Part shown: in pieces, positions 1 through 8,593 of the stretch | How the letters are laid out: each line of letters opens with the position of its first letter | How positions within the stretch are numbered: the first letter of the stretch is position 1 | Assembly: GCF_003752175.1 (NCBI RefSeq) | Contig: NZ_RJVF01000010.1 | Coordinates: 1 to 64,000 of the forward strand | Direction: 5' to 3' | Source: Comamonas sp. BIGb0124 | GTDB taxonomy: Bacteria > Pseudomonadota > Gammaproteobacteria > Burkholderiales > Burkholderiaceae_C | DNA length: 64,000 nt | The notes under the pieces: model-generated | What the model saw: only the letters and a program-made list of their open reading frames with translations | Told to the model about the DNA's origin: nothing | The model's database searches: none | Translations under genes and position numbers: made by a program

Positions 1-116
1 TCGAACGGATTCATGCTCATCTTGACGTTGGCGATGTCCACACCGCTGCCATCGGACTTCACGCGGACTTTCACGTTGTAGTCCACGACTCTTTTGACGG
101 CGACCAATACTTTCAT
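1..116 (-). CDS. etfB: Electron transfer flavoprotein subunit beta (partial, 5' end only)
   Basis: Only the first 38 codons are in the window; the gene continues past the left edge. The translation starts [17 protein letters not shown] and continues to MSMNPF, the very conserved N terminus of ETF beta. With ETF alpha this protein forms the soluble FAD/AMP heterodimer that takes electrons from acyl-CoA and similar dehydrogenases and passes them to ETF-ubiquinone oxidoreductase. etfA usually follows etfB, so it is expected outside the window. The identification rests on a short but diagnostic stretch. Confidence 0.9.
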   Translation of the reverse strand, partial: MKVLVAVKRVVDYNVKVRVKSDGSGVDIANVKMSMNPF

Positions 117-206
117 GTCGGATTCCTGAAGAAAACAAAAAAACGGGAAATCGAAGGGCCTTGCCGGCGCGGCGATTCGGGCCGCAAGCGACTCGCGTGT
201 GCCCTG

Positions 207-689
207 TCAGCGCCGTGCGGACGCCGAGGCCTGCAGGCGAAGTGACAGCCCGTCGCGAAAACGAGCGACGAGCGCATCCCGCTGGGTGGGATCGAGCAGG
301 CAAGGGGACCGGGATTCGAGGTCGAACGGCCGTCCCCAGTCGAAGTCCTCGCGGTGCTTGGGCACCACATGCATGTGCAGATGGCTGAACACGTCACCGT
401 ACGACGCGTAGTTCACCTTGTCGCAGCGGCTGATCTGCTGGATCACGGCGGCGACATCGGCCACGTCGGCCATGAAGGCCGCGAGCTTGGACGCGCTCAG
501 TTGGAAGAGTTCGGTGTGGTGGCTGTCGAGCGCCAGCACGGCACGCCCGAAGTGGGTCTGGTCGGGAAACAGGAACAGCTCCGAGCAGCGCAGGCCCTGC
601 ACGAAAGGCATGTCGTGCGCGCGGGGCTGCGATGGCGGCGTGCAGTACTTGCACGCCGCTGGGTTGGCGGATGGCGTCATGGTGCGCAT
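207..689 (-). CDS. HIT family protein (histidine triad hydrolase)
   Basis: 160 aa, the usual size for a single-domain HIT protein. The histidine triad HLHMHVV is visible (H103, H105, H107), near the C terminus as expected. HIT proteins hydrolyse or transfer nucleotidyl groups from AMP-lysine, dinucleoside polyphosphates or similar substrates; the substrate here cannot be told. The gene starts 6 nt after the stop of the TRAP permease, so it is probably the last gene of the leftward GntR/TRAP operon. A second in-frame ATG lies three codons in (680), so the exact start is open. Confidence 0.85.
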   Translation of the reverse strand: MRTMTPSANPAACKYCTPPSQPRAHDMPFVQGLRCSELFLFPDQTHFGRAVLALDSHHTELFQLSASKLAAFMADVADVAAVIQQISRCDKVNYASYGDVFSHLHMHVVPKHREDFDWGRPFDLESRSPCLLDPTQRDALVARFRDGLSLRLQASASARR

Positions 690-695
690 CCGGGC

Positions 696-2576
696 TCAGG
701 TCAAGCCGAGCAGGCGCGGCAGCCAGAGCGAGAACTCGGGCACGAAGATCAGCAGAACCAGTCCGGCCAGCAGCACGACCAGGTACTTCATCATGGGCCG
801 CACCACGTCCTGCACGCGGGTGCCCGTGATCGCACAGGTGGCGAACAGGCCCAGCCCCAGGGGCGGCGCAAAGAAGCCCAGTCCCATGGCGATGACCATG
901 ACCGTGCCGAACTGCAGCGGGTTGACGCCGAGTTGCGTGGCGATCGGGGTCAGCAGCGGGCCGAACAGGATCAGGGCGGGCGCGCCTTCCAGCACCATGC
1001 CGAAGACGATCATGATCAGTGCCGACAGCAGGACGAAGGTGATGGCGCCGTAGTGCTGGCCCATGTCGATCAGCACCGTGGCCAATGCGTGCGGGATGCG
1101 TTCGATGGTCAGCGCATACGACAGGCTGGACGCCGCGGCCACGATGAACAGGATGACGCCGGTCATCGAAGCGGACTTGACGAACAGATGGACGACTTTC
1201 TTGAGCGTGAGCTCGCGGAAAGCCAGGCCGCCGACGAGCAGCGCGTAGATGACGGCAAACGCCGAGATCTCGGTCGAGGTGGCCACGCCCGAAGTCACGC
1301 CCTTGCCGATCATCACGATCATGGCCAGGGCGACCATGGAGCCCCCGATCAAGCGGATCAGCGTGCGCTGGGTGGTGATGGCGTCCTTGGGGTCGATGCG
1401 TTTGCCGTAGATCACGGCCACGATGGACAGCGAGATCGCGAGGATGATGGCAGGCACCACCCCGGCCATGAACAGACCGCCGATGGAGATGCTGGCGACG
1501 AAGCCGAAGATGATCATGTTCACGCAGGGCGGGATGGTCTCGGACATGATGGCCGTACAGGCCAGCAGGGCCGCTGCGTCGTTGGGATCCTGCTTGGTGC
1601 GGCGCACGGCCGGCACGATGATGCCGCCCACCGCAGCGATGTCGGCGAGCTTGGAGCCCGAGACACCCGAGAACAGGGTGGTGGAGATGATGGTGATGAG
1701 GTTGAGGCCGCCGCGAAAGCGGCCGAACACGCGCAGCAGCAGTTCGATCAGCCGCGTCGACATGCCGTTGGCTTCCATGGTCAGCCCGGCGAGCACAAAG
1801 AACGGAATCGCCAGCAGCACGAAGTGATTGGCGCCTGCGACCACCTGCTGCGAGTAGATCAGCATGGGCAGCGAGGGCTCGAACAGGAAGTACAGCATCG
1901 CCGACAGCGCAATCGCGAACGCGATGGGGATGCCGATCACGATGCAGCCGAAAAAGCTCACCACCAGATAGACGATGGGCGGTACCGCCAGCTCCGGCTG
2001 CGACAGGTTCCAGTAGTAGTTTGCGGCTGCGAACAGCGTGCATGCGGCCAGCGTGACCCAGCGGCTGGTCGTGCCGCCCTTGAGTGCGTTGGAGACCGAG
2101 AACAGACTCATCACCAGCGAGCCGAACAGCACCGGGTAGAGCAGGTACACCTGCTGGAAACCGAAGGGCGTCGTCTGCCCTTCGGAATCGACGATGAGTT
2201 CATAGGTCGACAGCGCGAACCCCACGCACATCATGGCCGTCAGCCAGGCCCCGACCTGCAGCAGCACCGGCCGCACGCGGGCCGGGAAGCGGTTGAGGAA
2301 GAAGTCGATCCCCACATGCTGGTTGCGCCCCAGCACGCTGCCCGCCCCCAGGAAGATGATGGCGGTCATCAGCCCGCTGGCGACTTCCTCGGCCCATTCG
2401 AGCGGCGTGTGCAGCGCATAGCGGTAGAACACCGACGCGAACACCACCAGGACGTCGACCGCGAGGATGAGGCCGGCCAGATGCTCGATGAAAAAAAGAA
2501 CGGCATCGTTGAGCCGGCGAACGTGACCGCCGGCGGGCGGGGTCAGCGTGTCTTGGCCATGGAGTATGGCAGTCAT
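696..2576 (-). CDS. TRAP transporter fused small/large permease (DctQM type)
   Basis: 626 aa integral membrane protein. About residues 15-175 have the four-helix layout of the small DctQ subunit. From about residue 205 to the end it is the large DctM subunit with many hydrophobic segments and the GVSGSKLADIAAVGG-type signature. TRAP transporters use an ion gradient to take up organic acids delivered by a periplasmic binding protein. An upstream TTG would add five residues, but GGGGAA lies at good spacing before the ATG at 2576, so I chose that start. It follows the binding-protein gene in the same operon and ends 6 nt before the HIT gene. Confidence 0.9.
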   Translation of the reverse strand: MTAILHGQDTLTPPAGGHVRRLNDAVLFFIEHLAGLILAVDVLVVFASVFYRYALHTPLEWAEEVASGLMTAIIFLGAGSVLGRNQHVGIDFFLNRFPARVRPVLLQVGAWLTAMMCVGFALSTYELIVDSEGQTTPFGFQQVYLLYPVLFGSLVMSLFSVSNALKGGTTSRWVTLAACTLFAAANYYWNLSQPELAVPPIVYLVVSFFGCIVIGIPIAFAIALSAMLYFLFEPSLPMLIYSQQVVAGANHFVLLAIPFFVLAGLTMEANGMSTRLIELLLRVFGRFRGGLNLITIISTTLFSGVSGSKLADIAAVGGIIVPAVRRTKQDPNDAAALLACTAIMSETIPPCVNMIIFGFVASISIGGLFMAGVVPAIILAISLSIVAVIYGKRIDPKDAITTQRTLIRLIGGSMVALAMIVMIGKGVTSGVATSTEISAFAVIYALLVGGLAFRELTLKKVVHLFVKSASMTGVILFIVAAASSLSYALTIERIPHALATVLIDMGQHYGAITFVLLSALIMIVFGMVLEGAPALILFGPLLTPIATQLGVNPLQFGTVMVIAMGLGFFAPPLGLGLFATCAITGTRVQDVVRPMMKYLVVLLAGLVLLIFVPEFSLWLPRLLGLT

Positions 2577-2640
2577 GTGTGTGTTCCCCAATGCGAGAGG
2601 CGAGAAGGATGGGCGGCTCGGTCGTGCGGGTCGGCCTGCT

Positions 2641-3681
2641 TCAGGCCTTGCGTGCAGCGGCGATCTGGTCGAACAGGGCTTGGGTGGCCGGATACTTGGC
2701 GATGAACTCGGGGTGCAGGGTCTTCGCGATCTTCTCGCTGATGGCCGTGCGTTCGGCAGGGTTCATTTCCGTGAAGACGATGCCCTTCTTCTTGAGCTCG
2801 GTCATGGCTTCGTCTTCGGTCGCGGCGGCCTGTTCGCGAGCCGAGACGGTCGCGGCCTTGGCAGCCTGCATGAAAGCGGGCCTCAGATCGGCCGGGATCT
2901 TGGCCAGGCCGCGTTTGCCGATGAACGCGCACATGGTGCTGTACATGTGGCGCGTCAGCAGGCACTGGCGCGAGACTTCGGACCACTTGTATGCCAGCAC
3001 CGTGCCCGGGTCGTGTTCGAAGCCGTCGACCACGCCGGTCTGCACGGCGGTATAGACCTCGTTGATCGGAATCGGCGTGGGCGTGGCCCCCATCGCATCG
3101 AACGTGTCGATCAGCCCCTTCGTGGGCAGCACCCGCAGCTTGGTGCCCTTGAGCGAGGCCAGCGTGTCCTTGGGAACCTTGGTGTAGACGCTGCGCGAAC
3201 CGACCTGGAATCCCCAGCCCAGAACGGAGACGCCGGTGCGCTGGATCAGCATCTGCTCGAGCGCCGCGGAGACGCCGCCGTCGAGCGCCGTTGCGGCATG
3301 GGCGTAGCTGTCGAAGAGGTAACCGTAGTCGAGCATGCCGACTTCGGGCACCACCGTGGACCAGATCGACAGGCCGGTGAGCATCATGTCGACCGAACCG
3401 GTCTTGACCTGCTGCACCACATCGGCTTCCTTGCCCAACTGGCCGTTGGGGAAATACTCGAGCACGATCCGGTCGCCCAACAACTGCTTGAGTTGCTCCT
3501 CGAAAGGCTTGTACCAGAGGTAATGTGCACCGAAGCGCTCGGGCGGTGCAGACGACGAGACCCGCATGCGGATGGGCGCTGCGGCCAGAGACAGCAGCGG
3601 GAAGCAGGATGCGGCCGCACCGGCGGCGGCTCCTTTGAGCAACTGGCGGCGATGCAGGGTCGGGGTTTGGGCGATGGTCAT
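2641..3681 (-). CDS. TRAP transporter substrate-binding protein (DctP type)
   Basis: 346 aa. The N terminus has RRQLLKG followed by a hydrophobic stretch ending in ALA-like residues, which reads as a Tat-type export signal. The mature part has the DctP pattern, including the region around RVLPTKGLIDTFDAMGATPTP and NEVYTAVQTGVVDG that contributes to ligand carboxylate binding in the family. It delivers a small organic acid to the fused permease downstream. AGGAGA precedes the ATG at good spacing. The ligand is not known; the neighbouring flavoenzyme and PEP-mutase-like enzyme suggest a hydroxy- or keto-acid. Confidence 0.9.
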   Translation of the reverse strand: MTIAQTPTLHRRQLLKGAAAGAAASCFPLLSLAAAPIRMRVSSSAPPERFGAHYLWYKPFEEQLKQLLGDRIVLEYFPNGQLGKEADVVQQVKTGSVDMMLTGLSIWSTVVPEVGMLDYGYLFDSYAHAATALDGGVSAALEQMLIQRTGVSVLGWGFQVGSRSVYTKVPKDTLASLKGTKLRVLPTKGLIDTFDAMGATPTPIPINEVYTAVQTGVVDGFEHDPGTVLAYKWSEVSRQCLLTRHMYSTMCAFIGKRGLAKIPADLRPAFMQAAKAATVSAREQAAATEDEAMTELKKKGIVFTEMNPAERTAISEKIAKTLHPEFIAKYPATQALFDQIAAARKA

Positions 3682-3767
3682 GTCTGTCTCCTGTTTTGGG
3701 TTGGTTTTTTTTGAGGGGCGCCGGCTTCGGCGCTCCAGGGTGCGGGCGAGATCGGCCAGGGGGGTCG

Positions 3768-5177
3768 TCAGATCACCTTGCCGGGGTTGAGGATGTTCTT
3801 GGGATCGAGCGCTGCCTTGAGGGTCTGCATGAGCGCGATCTGCTCCGGCGATCGGGCATGGCCGAGCCAGCGGCGCTTGATGGTGCCGATGCCGTGTTCC
3901 GCCGAGACCGTGCCGCCGTACTCGCGCACGAGGCCGTAGACGATCTGCTCGACGGCATCCTTGGGCTGTTCCGCCACGCCGTCGAGATGGGTGACGATGT
4001 GCACGTTGCTGTCGCCGATGTGGCCGTAGAACACGCTTTTGCAGCCCGGTACCAGGTCGCCCAGCTGTTGCTTGAAGCGCCGTGCGTACTCGTCCATGCG
4101 GGTCACCGGCAGGCCGATGTCGAAGGCCAGGTGGCGGGGCCAGAACTGATGGAGTTCACCGCACGCGTCGCGCACGCCCCAGAAGGCCTTTTCGCCGGAC
4201 AGCGACTGCGCCACCGCCGCGTTGGGCAGGGTGCCGTCCTCGAGCAGTCCACCCAGCCATTGTTCGAAACGGGGCGCATCGGCCTCCGGATCGGTGCCCT
4301 GGGCCTCGATCAGCACATACGCGGCATAGGCGGTGTCGTCGCCTGCAAACGGGTTGCGCACGCCGGGGGCCTGGGTGGTCGCGAACTGCCAGTAGTCGGG
4401 CCACATCACCTCGAAGGCCGACAGCAGAGGGCCCAGCGAGGCACGCGCCGACGACAGCAGCTTGAGCACGGTGGCGTAGTCGGGTGCCGCGCACATCGCC
4501 ACCATGGTGGAACCGGGCTTGGGGAACAGCTTGAGCACGACCCGGGTGATGATGCCCAGCGTGCCTTCGCTGCCGATGAACAGGTGCTTGAGGTCGAAGC
4601 CCGCATTGTTCTTGATCATCTTGTTGAGGCTGGTGATCACGGTGCCGTCGGCCAGCACCACCTCGAGGCCCAGCACCATCTCGCGGGCCATGCCGTAGCG
4701 GATCACCCGGTTGCCGCCGGCGTTGGTCGACAGATTGCCGCCGATGGCGCAGGAGCCGCGGGCGCCGAGGTCGAGCGGGCAGAAATAGCCGGCGTCGAGT
4801 GCCGCCTGCTGGACGGTTTCGAGCGGGGTTCCGGCCCAGGCCGTGAGCGTCGCTGCGTCGCTGTCGATTTCCTCGATGCCCACCAGGCGTTCGAGCGACA
4901 GGGCGATCTCGTGCGCTTCGGCGCGGGCTCCGCCGACCAGGCCCGTGAGGCCCCCTTGAGGCACGACCGACAGGCCGTGCGCATGGCAGATGCGCAGGGC
5001 ATCCGAGACACCTTTCGTGTCGGCGGGCCTGAGCATCGCCAGCGGTTGCGTCGGCAGCAGGCCGCTGTAGTCGTTTCGGTTGCGCAGGGGAACGTCGGCC
5101 TCTGCAAACACGGCGTTGGGGCCGAGTGCGGCGGTCAGCTCTTCGAGAGCCTGGGAGATGTTGAGGGGCGTGGGCAT
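3768..5177 (-). CDS. FAD-binding oxidase, D-lactate dehydrogenase / glycolate oxidase GlcD type
   Basis: 469 aa from the ATG at 5177; a longer upstream open frame has no family similarity. Residues about 45-190 are the PP-loop FAD-binding (VAO-type) domain, with PQGGLTGLVGGA and GAIGGN-like flavin-binding segments. The C-terminal half is the FAD-oxidase_C domain, with GHIGDSNVH and SAEHGIGTIKR, typical of D-2-hydroxyacid dehydrogenases. It oxidises a D-2-hydroxyacid (D-lactate, glycolate, D-2-hydroxyglutarate or similar) to the keto acid. It lies between the PEP-mutase-like gene and the TRAP binding protein, so the substrate is probably what the transporter imports. Confidence 0.88.
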   Translation of the reverse strand: MPTPLNISQALEELTAALGPNAVFAEADVPLRNRNDYSGLLPTQPLAMLRPADTKGVSDALRICHAHGLSVVPQGGLTGLVGGARAEAHEIALSLERLVGIEEIDSDAATLTAWAGTPLETVQQAALDAGYFCPLDLGARGSCAIGGNLSTNAGGNRVIRYGMAREMVLGLEVVLADGTVITSLNKMIKNNAGFDLKHLFIGSEGTLGIITRVVLKLFPKPGSTMVAMCAAPDYATVLKLLSSARASLGPLLSAFEVMWPDYWQFATTQAPGVRNPFAGDDTAYAAYVLIEAQGTDPEADAPRFEQWLGGLLEDGTLPNAAVAQSLSGEKAFWGVRDACGELHQFWPRHLAFDIGLPVTRMDEYARRFKQQLGDLVPGCKSVFYGHIGDSNVHIVTHLDGVAEQPKDAVEQIVYGLVREYGGTVSAEHGIGTIKRRWLGHARSPEQIALMQTLKAALDPKNILNPGKVI

Positions 5178-5229
5178 GGCGAGGTGGACGAATCCAAGCA
5201 GAAAAAAGCGGGAAAAGGGGCGATGCGGC

Positions 5230-6093
5230 TCAGACGCCGTAGCGGTCGTCGAGGTCTTTGTGGAAGTCGAGGTCGACCCGCTCGGTGAAGCCCGCGTAGT
5301 CGATCTGCGAGGCGGCGGAGGCGGCCGGCGTGCCGTGCCGCTGCAGGCCGGCCAGGGCCTGCGAGACCGCATGCACGGCCGTGAACAGTGTGGTCACGGC
5401 ATACAGGACGACCGAGAAGCCCAGCTCCTGCAGGTCTTTCGCGGTCAGCTGCGTGGTCTCGTTGCCATCGACGATGGACACCACCTTGGGCCCTGGAACG
5501 GCGCGTGCGATGGCCTCGATTTCAGCGATCTTCTTGACGCCGTCCACGAAGACCAGGTCCACGCCGCACTCCCGGTAGTGGTGGGCGCGCCGCACCGCTT
5601 CGTCCAGCCCTTGCGCGGGCAGGGCATCGGTGCGGCCGATGACGAGGAGCTCGTCGCTGCCGCGGGCCGCCAGGGCGCAGCGCAGGCGCTTGCCGCTCTC
5701 GGCCATGTCCATCAGGCGGATGCCGGCCATCTGGCCGCAGCGCTTGGGGGCCACCTGGTCCTCGAGGTGGATGGCCGCCACGCCGGCTTGCACGTACTCG
5801 CGCACGGTGCGGTGGATGTTCGAAGGACCGCCATAGCCGGTGTCCGCATCGGCGATGATGGGGATGCGTGTCGCGAGCGCCATGTTGCGGGCATGCGCGG
5901 TCATCTCGGTCTGGCTGAGCAGGCCGATGTCGGGCATGCCCAGGCGCACGGCCGTGGCGCCGAAACCCGTCATGTAGACGGCCGGGAAACCGGCACGTTC
6001 GACCAGGCGAGCCGTGAGCGCGTCGGGTGCGCCCGGGGCCATCACGATGTCGCCGCTGGCGATCAGGTTGCCGAGTTGTCTGGCGGGGGTCAT
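5230..6093 (-). CDS. Isocitrate lyase / PEP mutase superfamily enzyme (oxaloacetate decarboxylase-like)
   Basis: 287 aa, normal for the family. It shows the metal-binding DADTGYGG segment, EDQ (residues near 125) and the active-site loop KRCGQMAG, which corresponds to KRCGH in true isocitrate lyases. Members cleave or rearrange 2-oxo/2-hydroxy acids: methylisocitrate lyase, oxaloacetate decarboxylase, carboxy-PEP mutase, dimethylmalate lyase. The Gln in place of His argues against a classical isocitrate lyase. It sits between the GntR regulator and the FAD oxidase in the same leftward operon. The exact reaction cannot be assigned. Confidence 0.85.
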   Translation of the reverse strand: MTPARQLGNLIASGDIVMAPGAPDALTARLVERAGFPAVYMTGFGATAVRLGMPDIGLLSQTEMTAHARNMALATRIPIIADADTGYGGPSNIHRTVREYVQAGVAAIHLEDQVAPKRCGQMAGIRLMDMAESGKRLRCALAARGSDELLVIGRTDALPAQGLDEAVRRAHHYRECGVDLVFVDGVKKIAEIEAIARAVPGPKVVSIVDGNETTQLTAKDLQELGFSVVLYAVTTLFTAVHAVSQALAGLQRHGTPAASAASQIDYAGFTERVDLDFHKDLDDRYGV

Positions 6094-6142
6094 GGACTGC
6101 TTTCAGAGAAGGACGGGATGCCGGCGATCGATGGGCCGGCGG

Positions 6143-6880
6143 TCAATTGCCGGAAACCATGCGCAGCGGACGGCGTGCCCGGGCCGCCAGTGCCGCATGG
6201 TGTTCGCCGAGCTGGCCGCTGGTGCTGGCCAGGCGGAAAGCCTCGACGGTGCGGCCGATGTGATCGGCCAGGAGCGAGTGCAGGCCGTCGAAGTCGCCTT
6301 GGAGGAACAGATCGATGACGCTCTGGTGCTCGGCCAGCGAAACCTCGCGTGCATTGGAGAACTGCTGCGACATGCTGGTGCGCAGCGCGCCGATCTTGCC
6401 GGTGACGAGGCCGTACGACTCTTCCAGATAGCGGTTGCCTGCGTGCGAAAAGAAGGCTTCGTGGAACTGCAGATCCAGGCGTCCGTAGTGAACCGCATCG
6501 TCGTGCTGGGCGGCGGCCTGCATCTGCGCGTGCAGCGACTGCAGGGCCTGGGCCGTGCCCGAGCGATCCAGGCTGTGGGCCCGGCGCAGCGCCTGCAGCT
6601 CCAGGATGATGCGGAAGTCGCAGATCTCGCGCACATCGTCGGCACTCGGGCTGTAGACGAAGCTGCCGCGCTTGGGCCGGATCTGCACCAGGCCGGTGTG
6701 CTGCAGCAGCGTCAGGGCATCGCGCACCGGCGTGCGGCTGACTCCGAAGGACTCGGCCAGCGACTCTTCCGAGATCAACTCGCCCAGTGCGAATTCGCCG
6801 TCCATGATGGCCTGGCGCAGCCGCGCCGCCACGATTTCGGTCAGGGACTTGGGCATCTCGACGTCGAATCTGCGAATCAT
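6143..6880 (-). CDS. GntR family transcriptional regulator, FCD (FadR-like) subfamily
   Basis: 245 aa. Residues about 10-75 are the winged helix-turn-helix; the recognition segment ESFGVSRTPVRDAL and the wing LVQIRPKRGSFV are clear. Residues about 85-215 are an all-helical FCD ligand domain with conserved Asp and His residues that bind a metal plus organic acid in this family. It is first in the operon with the mutase-like enzyme, oxidase and TRAP genes. A perfect 12-bp inverted repeat lies 89 bp upstream of its start, so autoregulated repression relieved by the pathway substrate is likely. Confidence 0.9.
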   Translation of the reverse strand: MIRRFDVEMPKSLTEIVAARLRQAIMDGEFALGELISEESLAESFGVSRTPVRDALTLLQHTGLVQIRPKRGSFVYSPSADDVREICDFRIILELQALRRAHSLDRSGTAQALQSLHAQMQAAAQHDDAVHYGRLDLQFHEAFFSHAGNRYLEESYGLVTGKIGALRTSMSQQFSNAREVSLAEHQSVIDLFLQGDFDGLHSLLADHIGRTVEAFRLASTSGQLGEHHAALAARARRPLRMVSGN

Positions 6881-6968
6881 CTTTATTGAATCCTTTGATT
6901 TGGAACATGCCTGCCGGCCCGGTCTTGCCAGGGCGGACAGGGTTTTTCACCGTGTGCCGCGATTGTTG

Positions 6969-6993
6969 TATGTAAGGCTCTGAGCCTTACATA
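6969..6993. promoter_or_regulatory. Perfect inverted repeat, probable GntR/FCD operator
   Basis: TATGTAAGGCTC, one central base, then GAGCCTTACATA: a perfect 12-bp inverted repeat with a 1-nt centre, 89-111 bp upstream of the GntR start. Sites of this size and symmetry are typical for dimeric GntR regulators, and the position fits control of the operon that begins with the regulator. There is no run of T on either side, so it is not a terminator. The assignment as operator is inference. Confidence 0.6.
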
Positions 6994-7034
6994 GTAGTTT
7001 CCCGAGGTTGCACCGACCCCACGCCACGCGCATG

Positions 7035-7060
7035 AAAAAAGGCCAGCGTCTGCTGGCCTT
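7035..7060 (-). terminator. Rho-independent terminator, leftward
   Basis: Read on the minus strand: AAGGCCAGC, a four-base loop, GCTGGCC, then TTTTTT. The seven-pair GC-rich stem followed by U6 is a clear intrinsic terminator for leftward transcription coming from the DUF481 gene. It lies about 210 bp beyond that gene's stop codon. The bases between 7061 and 7270 hold no gene I can support. Confidence 0.75.
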
Positions 7061-7270
7061 GGGGCGTCCGGAATTTGCGCGACCCGGCTGCCGCTCGATG
7101 AAAATACACCCAAGCGAGGGCAGCCTTGGACACGAGGCGCCTACAGACGAGGCTCCCCCATCGACAGGAGGTCGACAGGGCCGTGATGGCTCGGTTTCTG
7201 GCGCTTCAGCGCTGTGTGCTGGCCGCGCTCCATGCTCTCAGCACAGGGGCAGCCGCAGCCGGTCAGTGGC

Positions 7271-8353
7271 CTACCAGGAAATGCCGACCCCGGTTCCGTA
7301 GGTCGACTCGTTGAGGTTTTCACGCGAGCCGCTCACACGGTCGCGCATGTACTTCACGTAGAGCGCCATCCAGTCCGTCACGTTGTAGCGCAGTCCGGCT
7401 TCGGCATTGAATGCGTACTCTGCGTTGTTGCCCAGGGGCCGGCTGACTTCGCCGCGGGTGTAGAGCTCGAACTGTTTGCCGCGCAGGTAGCGCACATAGT
7501 TCCAGCGCAGGCTAGCAGCGTAGAAGGCTTCGCTGCCCGAGTCGGCGTAACCGTAATGCACGCGGCCGATCAGGCCGGACAGCGAGAAGGCGCCCAGCTC
7601 GTCATCCCAGAACTGGTAACCGGGGCCCGTGCCGTAAGCGGTCTGCCGGTCGAGTTCTTCCACGAAATCGCGTTTGTGCGACGCGCGGCCTTGCCAGAAC
7701 GCTTTTTCCGTCAGGAAGCGGTCGAGCGTGTAGTTGGCGCCGTAGTTGTTGGTGTTGACGTTGTCGTCGTCTTCGCTGCGTGCGTAGTTGGCGCCTGCCT
7801 GATGCCGCCACAGCCCGTGCCGTGCCTCGCCCTCGACTGCGGCAGCAATGTCCTCGGCATCCGTCGAGGCCGACTTGCGATTGGCCGAGAGGTCGAACTT
7901 GCCCTTGAACGCCACGTCGCGAAGCAGGAAATGCGGCCGGGTCACCCGTTCGAGCTCGCTCAGTTCCACCGGGCGGCTCACCGGTTGCGCCGTGCCGCCG
8001 TCCTGCTGCACCCCGTTCAGCGTGACCAGGCCTTCGTCGGCGCGGACCAGCTTGGCTCGGTACTCGTTGTCCAGCGTCGTGTCGCGGATGACCAGTGCCG
8101 TGTCGCTCTGCAGCGTCTTGACCTGGTCGAACTTCACGCGGATATCGCCCCCGTACGCGGTGCCCACGAGCAGCACGCCGCCGTCGAGCGACTTGATGGT
8201 GCCGGTCAACCGGTCTCCGTTGTTGAGCCAGATGGTGTCGGCCTGGGCGATCGGCCAGACGGTCAGCAGACAGGCTGCGACGGCCGACGTCAGAAGGCCA
8301 CGGATCGGCCGGCGGTGCGGCAGGGCGGGAGTCGATGGTGTGAATGAGGGCAT
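7271..8353 (-). CDS. DUF481 domain outer-membrane beta-barrel protein (YdiY-like)
   Basis: 360 aa from the ATG at 8353. The N terminus is a basic stretch and a hydrophobic segment ending in AQA, a signal peptide. Next comes DTIWLNNGDRLTGTIKSLDGG, the small beta domain that commonly precedes DUF481. From about residue 135 the chain alternates polar and aromatic residues and ends in W after GTGVGISW, as expected for a beta-barrel inserted by the Bam machinery. The family is induced by salt or acid stress in some species; its function is unknown. It is transcribed divergently from the esterase gene. Confidence 0.85.
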   Translation of the reverse strand: MPSFTPSTPALPHRRPIRGLLTSAVAACLLTVWPIAQADTIWLNNGDRLTGTIKSLDGGVLLVGTAYGGDIRVKFDQVKTLQSDTALVIRDTTLDNEYRAKLVRADEGLVTLNGVQQDGGTAQPVSRPVELSELERVTRPHFLLRDVAFKGKFDLSANRKSASTDAEDIAAAVEGEARHGLWRHQAGANYARSEDDDNVNTNNYGANYTLDRFLTEKAFWQGRASHKRDFVEELDRQTAYGTGPGYQFWDDELGAFSLSGLIGRVHYGYADSGSEAFYAASLRWNYVRYLRGKQFELYTRGEVSRPLGNNAEYAFNAEAGLRYNVTDWMALYVKYMRDRVSGSRENLNESTYGTGVGISW

Positions 8354-8558
8354 GGCTTGTCGTTGGATTTGCTGCGATGCAACAGCGTCACATGCTAAAC
8401 GCCGCATTGCGCCGAACGCGTGCCAGGAGCCTGGATGCAGCCCGTTTCCGACGGTGCCGGTAGGCGTTGTCCGACAAGCCTGCGCCGTGCCCGCGCGGTT
8501 TTGCAACGGCCGATGGGGGGTGGCAATCGATCTTCGGCAGTGTCATGGCGTGACATGT

Positions 8559-8577
8559 GAGAATGGAGAGAATTCTT
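8559..8577. promoter_or_regulatory. Possible Fur box before the esterase gene
   Basis: GAGAATGGAGAGAATTCTT matches the 19-bp Fur consensus at about 11 of 19 positions by eye. It sits 17-35 bp before the ATG at 8594, where a repressor would block the start. The match is weak, and the proposal rests mainly on the iron-related role of the downstream gene. Confidence 0.3.
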
Positions 8578-8593
8578 GTTACGTGATTTTGAG

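Noticed and set aside
354-2705. Very long open frame on the plus strand across the TRAP genes
   Set aside because: It is antisense to the HIT and TRAP permease genes, rich in His/Gln/Asp/Arg, and typical of GC-rich mirror frames; no family pattern.
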